Shown here piece by piece: positions 1-4,928 of a stretch of 9,313 bases of DNA; the first letter of the stretch is position 1; every line of letters starts with the position of its first letter. A program made the position numbers and the translations under genes. Source of the DNA: Actinomycetota bacterium. Its GTDB lineage: Bacteria; Actinomycetota; UBA4738. The stretch is taken from positions 1-9,313 of the forward strand of contig VAYJ01000089.1 in NCBI GenBank assembly GCA_005888465.1. Reading direction: 5' to 3'. The notes beneath the pieces are model-generated. The model ran no database searches and had not been told where the DNA came from. It worked only from the letters and a program-made list of their open reading frames with translations.

Positions 1-1024
1 CGGGGATGACCACCCCGAACTCGTCGCCGCCCAGGCGCGCGATGAGGTCCCGATCCCGAAGCGCTCCCTGCAGCCGGGGCCCGATGTTCTCGAGCAGCCG
101 GTCGCCGTAGTGGTGGCCGAGCGCGTCGTTGATCTCCTTGAAGTCGTTGAGGTCCATGATCATCACGGCGACTCCGGTGTTGCAGTCCGCGGCCTCCTCC
201 ACGGCCTCGTGCAGGCGCTTGGCGAAGAGCGCCCGATTCGGCAGCCCGGTGAGCGAGTCGTGGAAGGCCTGCCATTGCTGCTCGCGCTGCTTCGTCTCGA
301 GCTCGCTCGTGGCCTTCTGCAGCGAGTGCGTTCGCAGGAACATCTGCCGGGCGAATGCGAGCGGAGCGACGAACACCGCGATCGACCAGATCCCGACCTT
401 CGTGAACGAGGTCGCGACGAGGACGCCGAAGAGCGCCAGGCCCATGTAGCTCAGGACGAACTCGCCGAAGATGCCGACGTGCATCTGCCGGAGGACCCCG
501 AAGACGGACTCCTCGGACTCCAGGTGGAAATCCCACGCGACCACCCCGGCGTTCAGCATGTAGCCCACGATCGTCGCCGCGAAGACCGCGGGGACCAGCA
601 GGAACCACGGCGAGTGCAGCGACGCGTCCGCGTGGAAGAGCAGGCTCTCGGCCGCGACCGACGCGGCGATCTGCGCGCGGTTGAACAGGGCCTTGTTCAC
701 CGGGATCTGGCGGCGGATCTCGCGCAGGTCGCTCGTGCCGAGGAACGCCACGAAGGCCGCGACCGGGACCGGATAGACGAGGGCGACCGCGAGCTGGAGC
801 GGGAAGCTCAGACTGAACCGCAGGTCGATCGAGGCCGGGACGGGCATGAGGTCGACGATGCCGATCGAGACGGCCCAGACCAGCAGGAAGGGGTTGGTCA
901 GCTGTCGCGGCTCCCGGATGGCCGTGAGGGCCAAAAAGGCGAGCATCGGCAGGGCGACGCCGTACTCGTAGCAGCGGGTGACCAGGCGCTGCGGACGCCG
1001 CGCGCCGGCCTCAGACCCCGACAC
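1..1024 (-). CDS. Membrane-bound GGDEF diguanylate cyclase (3' end beyond window)
   Basis: Likely makes the second messenger c-di-GMP from two GTP at the inner face of the membrane. The 341 visible residues start at GTG 1024, preceded by GGAGG (1031-1035) six bases away. Residues about 20-230 are hydrophobic with roughly six to seven membrane segments (about 22-37, 44-62, 73-95, 140-162, 184-206, 211-229), forming an unrecognised membrane sensor. A charged linker (232-250) leads into the GGDEF domain, which opens with AFHDSLTGLPNRALF. Metal-site Asp is D291 in MDLNDFK, and the signature GGDEF is at 332-336 (bases 17-31). The product-inhibition I-site RxxD (R323-D326) sits exactly five residues before it, so an active, feedback-inhibited enzyme is expected. 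The gene leaves the window five residues after GGDEF, so a following EAL domain cannot be excluded. Its start overlaps the DUF5317 stop by 14 nt, which suggests translational coupling. Confidence 0.93.
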   Translation of the reverse strand, partial: MSGSEAGARRPQRLVTRCYEYGVALPMLAFLALTAIREPRQLTNPFLLVWAVSIGIVDLMPVPASIDLRFSLSFPLQLAVALVYPVPVAAFVAFLGTSDLREIRRQIPVNKALFNRAQIAASVAAESLLFHADASLHSPWFLLVPAVFAATIVGYMLNAGVVAWDFHLESEESVFGVLRQMHVGIFGEFVLSYMGLALFGVLVATSFTKVGIWSIAVFVAPLAFARQMFLRTHSLQKATSELETKQREQQWQAFHDSLTGLPNRALFAKRLHEAVEEAADCNTGVAVMIMDLNDFKEINDALGHHYGDRLLENIGPRLQGALRDRDLIARLGGDEFGVVIP

Positions 1025-1580
1025 GAATGGCCTCCTCTCGGCTCGGGAGAGGGTCGGCCTCCCGGCGAGGGCGCATGCACGCGACGATCAGCCAGACGAG
1101 CCCCAGGTACGTGGCGATGTCGCCCGGGCTCACGATCTGGTCGATCCCGCCGCCGATCGGGATCGTGTCGGCGAGCGGCAGGAGCGCGTCGGACGCCCGC
1201 GCGAGGTGGTGCTTTGCGCCGCCGTCGTGGACCAGGAACGTGAGGGTGCCTTGTTGGTGCGAGGCCTCGAGAGCGTGGCGCGTCACCGGCATGCCGGCGT
1301 TCGCCGAGATGACGAGCGCGTTCAGCAACAGGCCGACCAGGATGAGTGGGAAGCCGGGAAGCTTGAGGTTCGCCACGGCGAACGCGGCGAGCAAGGCGAA
1401 CGAGACGTACAGCAAGGTGAGCGGCAGCACGCGGCCCCCCACGGAGACGAGCTGCAGGGCCAAGCCGACGGGCGCGAGGAGGGGCCAGCGAACCTTCAGG
1501 GTGGCGAGGTGTCGCAGCCGGCCGCGCGCGAGGAGGCCAGCGGCGACCGCGATCCCGATCGCGAGGATGGTCAGCTTCAC
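1011..1580 (-). CDS. DUF5317 family integral membrane protein
   Basis: A 189-residue membrane protein of the DUF5317 family, function unknown. Recognition rests on the family-like pattern ANAGMPV near residue 93-99, a His after it, and the late block with IVSPGDIATYLGL (about 149-161). Membrane segments lie at about 2-19, 32-48, 54-70, 76-92 and 154-169, and a charged tail follows (RPRREADPLPSREE). The start is GTG 1580, with a purine stretch GAGAGGGA some 12-20 bases upstream; this is a weaker ribosome site than those of its neighbours. The TGA stop lies inside the start region of the diguanylate cyclase gene, so the two are almost certainly co-translated. The polar loop between the fourth and last segments (about 97-150) is rich in His and Asp and could be a ligand-binding or catalytic site; that is inference. 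DUF5317 next to c-di-GMP genes suggests a signalling role. Confidence 0.85.
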   Translation of the reverse strand: MKLTILAIGIAVAAGLLARGRLRHLATLKVRWPLLAPVGLALQLVSVGGRVLPLTLLYVSFALLAAFAVANLKLPGFPLILVGLLLNALVISANAGMPVTRHALEASHQQGTLTFLVHDGGAKHHLARASDALLPLADTIPIGGGIDQIVSPGDIATYLGLVWLIVACMRPRREADPLPSREEAIRVGV

Positions 1581-1671
1581 TCGGGTGTCCCGTCCCTCTC
1601 CCGGGAACGAACCGCCCCCGACGGTCGCCGGGAGCGGCCGCCGGGGGCTGTAGTGCCCTTCGGAGCCTTGG

Positions 1672-1752
1672 TCAGCCCCTCCAGCTCGCGCCGATGGCCA
1701 CGGCCAGCGCGGCGAGCCAACCCAGATGGATTGCGATCCTTCGCACGTTCAC
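1672..1752 (-). CDS. Micro-membrane peptide 2 (26 aa)
   Basis: A 26-residue open frame starting at GTG 1752 and ending TGA at 1672-1674. GGGAGG (1760-1765) lies seven bases before the GTG, a very good ribosome binding site; a second in-frame GTG at 1746 is an alternative start. The peptide has a basic N-terminus (MNVRR), a hydrophobic core (about residues 6-22) and the ending GASWRG. It fits one short membrane segment with a positive inside end, or a short secreted peptide. The upstream small gene ends GAKWKG, so the pair look like diverged copies. It begins 31 bases after that gene stops and lies 91 bases before DUF5317 on the same strand. I do not recognise a family. A chance ORF is possible at this length, but the ribosome site and the shared ending argue against it. 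Confidence 0.55.
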   Translation of the reverse strand: MNVRRIAIHLGWLAALAVAIGASWRG

Positions 1753-1783
1753 TCCCCTGCCTCCCTTCGTGAGTGCCGCTCGC

Positions 1784-1882
1784 TCATCCCTTCCACTTCG
1801 CCCCCGCTGCCGCGAGCAGCGTGGCGAGCGAAGCCGCCGAGAAGAGCAGGCTCTTCCATCGAACGGTTGCGCCCCTCTTCAC
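1784..1882 (-). CDS. Micro-membrane peptide 1 (32 aa)
   Basis: A 32-residue open frame, GTG 1882 to TGA 1784-1786. The ten bases GGAGGTGATC match the complement of the usual bacterial 16S rRNA 3' end without a mismatch and end two bases before the GTG, leaving seven bases between GGAGG and the start. No competing upstream start is in frame, because the nearby GTG at 1889 reads straight into TGA. The peptide has a basic head (MKRGATVRWK), a hydrophobic Leu/Ala segment (about 11-27) and the ending GAKWKG. It is first in a run of four minus-strand genes that leads to DUF5317 and a diguanylate cyclase. Function is unknown: a signal peptide-like pheromone precursor or a small single-pass membrane regulator would fit. 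Its leader hairpin may control its translation. Confidence 0.6.
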   Translation of the reverse strand: MKRGATVRWKSLLFSAASLATLLAAAGAKWKG

Positions 1883-1894
1883 GAGATCACCTCC
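1880..1894 (-). promoter_or_regulatory. Full-length Shine-Dalgarno of micro-peptide 1
   Basis: GGAGGTGATC (1885-1894) is the exact reverse complement of the canonical 16S 3' end GATCACCTCC. It sits two bases before the GTG start and decides the start of the small gene. Its first five bases lie in the hairpin stem. Confidence 0.7.
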
Positions 1895-1920
1895 CTCGAT
1901 CAGTTATCGATCAAGGGAGG
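1890..1920 (-). promoter_or_regulatory. Leader hairpin sequestering the ribosome binding site
   Basis: In the minus-strand RNA, CCTCCCTTGATC pairs with GATCGAGGGAGG across a 7-base loop: 12 pairs with one G-U. The same stem on the plus strand would carry a C-A mismatch, so the structure favours minus-strand RNA. The 3' arm contains the GGAGG of the ribosome site of micro-peptide 1, so folding should block translation. No U-run follows, which argues against a terminator. Confidence 0.6.
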
Positions 1921-1991
1921 CTCCGGGGCATCGGTCGCAGGGCTTGAACGGATCGGGCGCAGGTCGCCAGATCGCGAGGGACGGGAGTTAG
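1921..1991. other. Non-coding spacer between tandem hairpins and the peptide operon
   Basis: No supported gene. The promoter of the peptide operon should lie here or inside the hairpins, but I see no convincing -35/-10 pair on the minus strand. Confidence 0.4.
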
Positions 1992-2018
1992 GCCGTTGGT
2001 CGGCCCCCGACCAACGGC
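1992..2018 (-). terminator. Perfect GC-rich hairpin A, directly adjoining hairpin B
   Basis: GGCCGTTGGTCGG (from 1991; pairing starts at 1992) and CCGACCAACGGC form a 12-bp perfect stem with a CCC loop. It abuts hairpin B with no gap. Downstream in minus sense comes TAACTCCCG, which is not a U-tract. Together the two stems probably insulate the ECF operon from the peptide/DUF5317 operon. Confidence 0.45.
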
Positions 2019-2042
2019 GGATCCGGTCCCCGGACCGGATCC
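2019..2042 (-). terminator. Perfect GC-rich hairpin B, first after the four-helix gene
   Basis: GGATCCGGTCC and GGACCGGATCC form a perfect 11-bp stem with a two-base centre. It starts 14 bases after the stop of the four-helix membrane protein gene (2056). There is no T-run, as is common for terminators in high-GC genomes. Termination is the simplest reading; a protein-binding palindrome is the alternative. Confidence 0.5.
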
Positions 2043-2055
2043 CCCTAGCCGACGA

Positions 2056-2559
2056 CTAGCTGACGACGGTCGGCTTCGTCGAGACGAGCACCCGGCGGGT
2101 CCCGAAGAACCCCGCGATCAGCGCGACGATGCTGCCTGCGAGCGCCGTCCAGGCGCCAACCCAGGCACCGGGGTCCGGGAACTGCCGGCCGGGCGTCCGG
2201 TACAGCTCGATCGTGAACAGCACAAAGGCCACGATCCCGAGCACGCCGGCGAGCCGGGTCAGCCACCCCCCGCGCGGGGCGAGCCCGACGATCGCGAGGA
2301 GCCCGAGCACGATCACCACGAACCCGGCCGTCCGGACGAACGTGGAGGTGTTGAGGAACTCGGTCCGCCACAGTGCCCGCGCGTCGAGCTGGACACCGGT
2401 GATGCCGTGGATCCACCTCAGGAACGCGCCGACGATCATCCCGGCGGCTCCGAGCAGCGTCAGCACGATGCGGATGACCAGCCCCGGCGACCAGGTGCGA
2501 ACGGTCGGAGCTGGCGCCGCGACGGGCCGTGCGGTGTACTGGTAGGCAGGCTCGGCCAT
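2056..2559 (-). CDS. Four-helix membrane protein, unknown function
   Basis: A 167-residue protein starting at ATG 2559, with AAAGGAGG (2565-2572) five bases upstream, one of the strongest ribosome sites in the window. After a Pro/Ala-rich cytoplasmic-type head (1-25) come four hydrophobic segments at about 27-47, 76-94, 101-120 and 132-152. A polar loop (48-75, with an RWIHGITG stretch) probably lies outside, and a short Arg/Thr tail ends the protein. I recognise no catalytic motif or named family; similar small four-segment proteins are common hypotheticals in actinobacteria. It lies 73 bases after the DUF4232 gene on the same strand, so it may belong to the same sigma-factor operon, although the spacer contains a small dyad that could give it separate control. 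Its stop is followed by two strong hairpins. Confidence 0.85.
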   Translation of the reverse strand: MAEPAYQYTARPVAAPAPTVRTWSPGLVIRIVLTLLGAAGMIVGAFLRWIHGITGVQLDARALWRTEFLNTSTFVRTAGFVVIVLGLLAIVGLAPRGGWLTRLAGVLGIVAFVLFTIELYRTPGRQFPDPGAWVGAWTALAGSIVALIAGFFGTRRVLVSTKPTVVS

Positions 2560-2570
2560 GGCTTCCTCCT

Positions 2571-2589
2571 TTCACAGGACGGATGTGAA
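2571..2589 (-). promoter_or_regulatory. Small dyad TTCACA-N7-TGTGAA before the four-helix gene
   Basis: Six-base perfect inverted repeat with a seven-base centre, touching the last two bases of the AAAGGAGG ribosome site. It could be an operator or a weak leader hairpin that tunes access to the site. Short enough to arise by chance. Confidence 0.25.
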
Positions 2590-2632
2590 GCCACGGGTGG
2601 GCCTTACCCAGGATCTGCCCCTGCTATGCGTC

Positions 2633-3241
2633 CTAGCCCGAGGGCGGGCTCGCGCTCACCGGCCCGACGTGGACGAGGCTGGGGCAGATGGATCCCGACG
2701 TTGCCACCTCGACGCTCGAAGCGCTCCCGGGAAGGGTCACGCGCGCCCTGTCGACCGACTCGCAGGGACCCAGGTTCGTCGTGACGTCGCTCCAGTAGCT
2801 CACGAAGTACAGCGAGCCGCCTGGGGGCACCACGACCTCCGCGGGGCGCCCGTTGATGTTGGGATAGCCTCCGTGGATCACCTGTAGGCCCGTCCAGCCG
2901 GTCGGTCCGTGGACGCCGATCGCGGGATACCCGATCGACCGGCACGCGGTCGAGCCTTGGTTCGTGACTCTCCACACCGTGCTGATCGTCCCTGCCGCTC
3001 CCTGCTGCGACGCGATGGCGAGCGTCGTTGCGCCGTTCCCGCACGACAGGATCGAGGGCGACGTCGAGGGGGCCGGGACGGTCGCGCTCGAGGCGGGGGA
3101 GGGCTTGCCGCCGACGCCGAACGCGCGAGCCAGGGCATAGCCGCCGGCCGCGATCCCAGCCACGACGACGACGGCGAGTGTCGCCGACTGCACGCGCCGC
3201 GCGAGCCGGACCTGCCGCTTGCGGCGCGCCACGCGCTCCAC
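2633..3241 (-). CDS. Single-pass membrane protein with extracytoplasmic DUF4232 domain (sigma-factor partner, possibly 5'-truncated)
   Basis: From GTG 3241 the frame gives 202 residues: a very basic head (1-19, RRKRQ and RLARR), one membrane helix (about 20-40), a Ser/Pro/Ala linker (45-63) and an outer domain (65-195). The outer domain fits DUF4232: VWRVTNQGSTACRSIGYPAI, later VVVPPGGSLYF, and four Cys (67, 100, 160, 186) placed for two disulfides. Its place right after an ECF sigma gene suggests a membrane-anchored partner or sensor, though the cytoplasmic part is too short for a standard zinc anti-sigma domain. The natural start is probably ATG 3313, overlapping the sigma stop, but TAG at 3263-3265 interrupts that frame. 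GTG 3241 has no clear ribosome site, so the product may come from re-initiation 21 bases after the TAG, or not be made. Confidence 0.7.
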   Translation of the reverse strand: MERVARRKRQVRLARRVQSATLAVVVVAGIAAGGYALARAFGVGGKPSPASSATVPAPSTSPSILSCGNGATTLAIASQQGAAGTISTVWRVTNQGSTACRSIGYPAIGVHGPTGWTGLQVIHGGYPNINGRPAEVVVPPGGSLYFVSYWSDVTTNLGPCESVDRARVTLPGSASSVEVATSGSICPSLVHVGPVSASPPSG

Positions 3242-3262
3242 GATCGAATCGAGGTCCGGCCG

Positions 3263-3313
3263 CTAGGCCTGCCGGTCCAGCGCGGTCCTGATCAGCTCCT
3301 CAAGGTCGGGCAT
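3263..3313 (-). pseudogene. Amber-interrupted N-terminal leader of the DUF4232 gene
   Basis: ATG 3313 has GAGGTGA upstream (3320-3326) and overlaps the sigma-factor stop by 14 nt, the usual layout of a sigma/partner pair. It encodes MPDLEELIRTALDRQA and then TAG. The same frame continues as RPDLDSIVERVARRKRQ into the membrane protein without another stop. Heads of this MPDLEELIRTALDR kind are typical of membrane partners of actinobacterial ECF factors, so TAG most likely replaced a sense codon (CAG, GAG, AAG or TGG by one change). Readthrough, or use as a short leader peptide, are alternatives. Confidence 0.65.
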
Positions 3314-3833
3314 CGTTGGTCACCTCTTCCGTCGGTTCGTGGACGCCGAGCGCGGGCGCCAGGATCTGCCGGGCGCGGTGCAGGGTGGACTTGACCGTGC
3401 CGTCGGACACGCCAAGGGCTGCTGCCACTTCGGCCACCGTCATTCCCAGGTAGTAGTGCATCACCGTCGTGTCCCGTTGGGCTCGCGTGAGCCTGCCGAG
3501 GGCCTGCAGGACGTCCACCCGATCGTCCGCGCCGCTCTCGCTCTCGGTGGGGACCCCGTGCCCGAGCGCCGCGCGGGCACGGCGCTCGGCCCGGACCCGC
3601 CGGAACCAGCTCCGCAGGTCGTTCCGCGCGACGACGGTCACCCAGCCCGCGAGCTGGTCGATCCGTTCGCCGCGCTCGGAGCGCTCCCACGCCTTGGCGA
3701 GCGCGTGCTGGACCGCGTCCTCGGCGGCAGCGCGGCTTCCGCACATCACCGAGAGCCCGGAGACGATCCGCGGGTAGTCCTCGACCACGAAGGCCCGGAT
3801 CGTGCCCTCGTCCAGGCCATGAGGAGCGCTCAT
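3300..3833 (-). CDS. ECF-type RNA polymerase sigma factor
   Basis: A 177-residue group 4 (ECF) sigma factor that would direct RNA polymerase to a specific promoter set in response to an envelope or other outside signal. Region 2 spans about residues 10-80, with the core-binding and -10 helices in SRAAAEDAVQHALAKAWE and WVTVVARNDLRSWFRR. An acidic linker (about 90-107, TESESGADD) separates it from region 4 (about 108-162), whose helix-turn-helix GMTVAEVAAALGVSDGTVKS would read the -35 box. No C-terminal extension is present. The start at ATG 3833 has only a weak purine stretch before it (GAGATG), and no better in-frame start is visible upstream. It is followed at once by the DUF4232 membrane protein frame, which overlaps by 14 nt. 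Expected to be held inactive by a membrane partner; if that partner is broken, the factor may be uncontrolled or controlled in another way. Confidence 0.93.
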   Translation of the reverse strand: MSAPHGLDEGTIRAFVVEDYPRIVSGLSVMCGSRAAAEDAVQHALAKAWERSERGERIDQLAGWVTVVARNDLRSWFRRVRAERRARAALGHGVPTESESGADDRVDVLQALGRLTRAQRDTTVMHYYLGMTVAEVAAALGVSDGTVKSTLHRARQILAPALGVHEPTEEVTNDARP

Positions 3834-3920
3834 GTCATCTCATGGACGCGCGAGCGAGCGATCCGGTTGGCGCCGCCGGCCATCGCCGCTGGATGATAGG
3901 CCGTAGGCTGGCCTCGAACG
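3834..3920. promoter_or_regulatory. Divergent promoter region of the sigma-factor and DUF1232 genes
   Basis: These 87 bases separate two divergent genes and must hold both promoters unless leaders extend into the genes. On the minus strand TATCAT (3893-3898) is a fair -10 box about 60 bases before the sigma start, with no good -35. On the plus strand TAGGCT (3904-3909) is a possible -10 box just upstream of GTG 3921, and TTGGCG (3867-3872) a distant -35-like hexamer. All are weak calls by eye. Confidence 0.3.
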
Positions 3921-4310
3921 GTGCGGGTCCTCCTCATTTCGGTGCTGGTCGCGGCGGCGGTCTATGCCGCGCTGCTCGTCGTCCTGATCGTGGCCGGCCG
4001 GGGCGCCGCGGCTCGGGAGCTCGCCACGCTCGTGCCGAACTTGGCGCGGCTGTTCAAGGACCTGATCCGCGATCCTCGCGTCCCCCGCGGCTCGAAGGTC
4101 CTGCTCGTGATCGCCGCGGCGTGGGTCGCCTCGCCGATCGACCTGATCCCGGAGTTCATCCCGGTCCTCGGTCCGCTCGATGACGCCGTCGTTGCCGCGC
4201 TCGTCCTTCGCCACGTCCTTCGGCGTGCGGGGCGCGAGGTGGTAGTGGAGCACTGGCGAGGCGACCCCGCGACGCTCGAACGGATCCTTCGGCTCTTCTC
4301 TCTCCGGTAA
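3921..4310 (+). CDS. DUF1232 (YkvA-like) membrane protein
   Basis: A 129-residue protein with one N-terminal membrane helix (about 4-26), a middle region rich in Leu/Arg (30-55) and a DUF1232 core (about 55-100). The core carries the hallmark SPIDLIPEFIPVLGPLDD at 71-88, followed by a hydrophobic helix ending in VLRH. DUF1232 proteins are widespread in bacteria and without an agreed biochemical role. The start GTG 3921 has no clear ribosome site, and a TAGGCT box lies close by, so transcription may give a very short leader. No other in-frame start would keep the N-terminal helix. It is divergent from the sigma-factor gene and is followed after 74 bases by the VOC gene on the same strand. Nothing links the two functionally. 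Confidence 0.88.
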   Translation: MRVLLISVLVAAAVYAALLVVLIVAGRGAAARELATLVPNLARLFKDLIRDPRVPRGSKVLLVIAAAWVASPIDLIPEFIPVLGPLDDAVVAALVLRHVLRRAGREVVVEHWRGDPATLERILRLFSLR

Positions 4311-4345
4311 TCAGGCACGGTACGGCCTATCGCAAAGGTGTGGCA

Positions 4346-4368
4346 GACTCGAGACCGTCCCTCGAGTC
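4346..4368 (+). promoter_or_regulatory. Inverted repeat in the leader of the VOC gene
   Basis: GACTCGAG (4346-4353) and CTCGAGTC (4361-4368) form a perfect 8-bp dyad around ACCGTCC, ending four bases before GGAGG of the VOC gene. It may be a repressor site or a leader hairpin. No regulator family can be named from it. Confidence 0.35.
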
Positions 4369-4384
4369 CAACGGAGGTGGAGCC

Positions 4385-4744
4385 ATGAACCTGAACAGCA
4401 TCCTGATCGGTTCGGAGAACCCGGAGCGCCTGGCGGAGTACTACTCGCGGCTCTTCGGCAAGGCGGGCTGGGAGTCGGGCGGCTTCGTCGGCTGGCAGGT
4501 CGGGACGGGTTGGATGGTGGTCGGCCCCCACGACCAGGTCAAGGGGACGAACGCGCAGCCCGGACGGATCATCTGGAACCTCGAGTCTGCGGACGTGCCC
4601 GGCGACTTCGAGGCCATGAAGGCGGCAGGCGCGACCGTCGTGCACGAGCCGTACGCGCCGGGCGAAGCGCCGGACGGGTTGATCGCAACGTTCTCCGACC
4701 CCGACGACAACTACTTCCAGCTCGTCAGCCCGATGGAGATGTAG
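4385..4744 (+). CDS. VOC-fold (glyoxalase/bleomycin-resistance superfamily) protein lacking usual metal ligands
   Basis: A 119-residue single-domain protein of the vicinal-oxygen-chelate fold, made of two beta-alpha-beta-beta-beta halves. The first half is recognisable from SENPERLAEYYSRLFG (10-25) and the second from the VPGDFEAMKAAGATVVHEP stretch and the closing FSDPDDNYFQLVSP (103-116). ATG 4385 is chosen because GGAGG (4373-4377) lies seven bases upstream; an extension to GTG 4340 would add 15 unrelated residues. In metal-dependent members the first strand begins with His and the last motif ends DPxGN...E. Here Asn/Ser stand at positions 4-5 and Gln112 replaces the Glu, so a metal-free or binding-only role is likely. 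The substrate cannot be told from sequence. A short dyad in the leader suggests specific regulation. It is probably transcribed alone, as hairpins follow its stop. Confidence 0.88.
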   Translation: MNLNSILIGSENPERLAEYYSRLFGKAGWESGGFVGWQVGTGWMVVGPHDQVKGTNAQPGRIIWNLESADVPGDFEAMKAAGATVVHEPYAPGEAPDGLIATFSDPDDNYFQLVSPMEM

Positions 4745-4792
4745 GCGAGCCGAACGCTCGCGGGTGTGAAGGGCTGACGGGGCCTTCGCCCC
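4745..4792 (+). terminator. Two short hairpins after the VOC gene
   Basis: GCGAGC-CGAAC-GCTCGC (4745-4761) begins directly after the TAG stop, and GGGGC-CTTC-GCCCC (4779-4792) follows 17 bases on. Neither has a T-run. They probably end VOC transcription. Confidence 0.4.
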
Positions 4793-4928
4793 ATTGCGGG
4801 GAGAGGGAGGCTGGTGTACAAGAACGAGGGCGCAGGGCGACCAATCCGCGAGCGCGCATAGCGGCGCGAGGGGGGACGGGGAGAGTTCCTGGCCGGCGTC
4901 CCGTTTCCCCGGGCCCCGGGGGACCGAC
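4793..4928 (+). other. Leader region of the cyclase-ATPase gene
   Basis: The frame upstream of ATG 4929 stays open back to 4794 but reads as low-complexity Gly/Arg/Ser without family similarity, so I treat it as non-coding. I see no clear promoter. The only ribosome site for ATG 4929 is a GGGGGA stretch a few bases upstream. Confidence 0.4.

Noticed and set aside
110..1772. Long plus-strand open frames rich in Arg, Glu, Asp and Gly across the cyclase and DUF5317 genes
   Set aside because: They are antisense frames of well-supported minus-strand genes in GC-rich DNA. They have no domain pattern, while the opposite strand carries GGDEF and DUF5317 motifs.
1883..1991. Possible c-di-GMP riboswitch before the peptide operon
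   Set aside because: The expected conserved core of the known c-di-GMP aptamer classes is not visible; only the ribosome-site hairpin can be supported.
1694..2059. Plus-strand frame of 121 residues across the intergenic region
   Set aside because: It runs through two perfect hairpins and the small-peptide genes, has no ribosome site and has a low-complexity composition.
2571..2589. CRP-type binding site
   Set aside because: The half-sites are in the reverse order (TCACA then TGTGA) with a seven-base centre, unlike TGTGA-N6-TCACA.
3263..3265. TAG read as a sense codon by general amber recoding
   Set aside because: TAG also ends the four-helix, DUF4232 and VOC genes and the gene at 8567 in sensible places, so the standard code applies.
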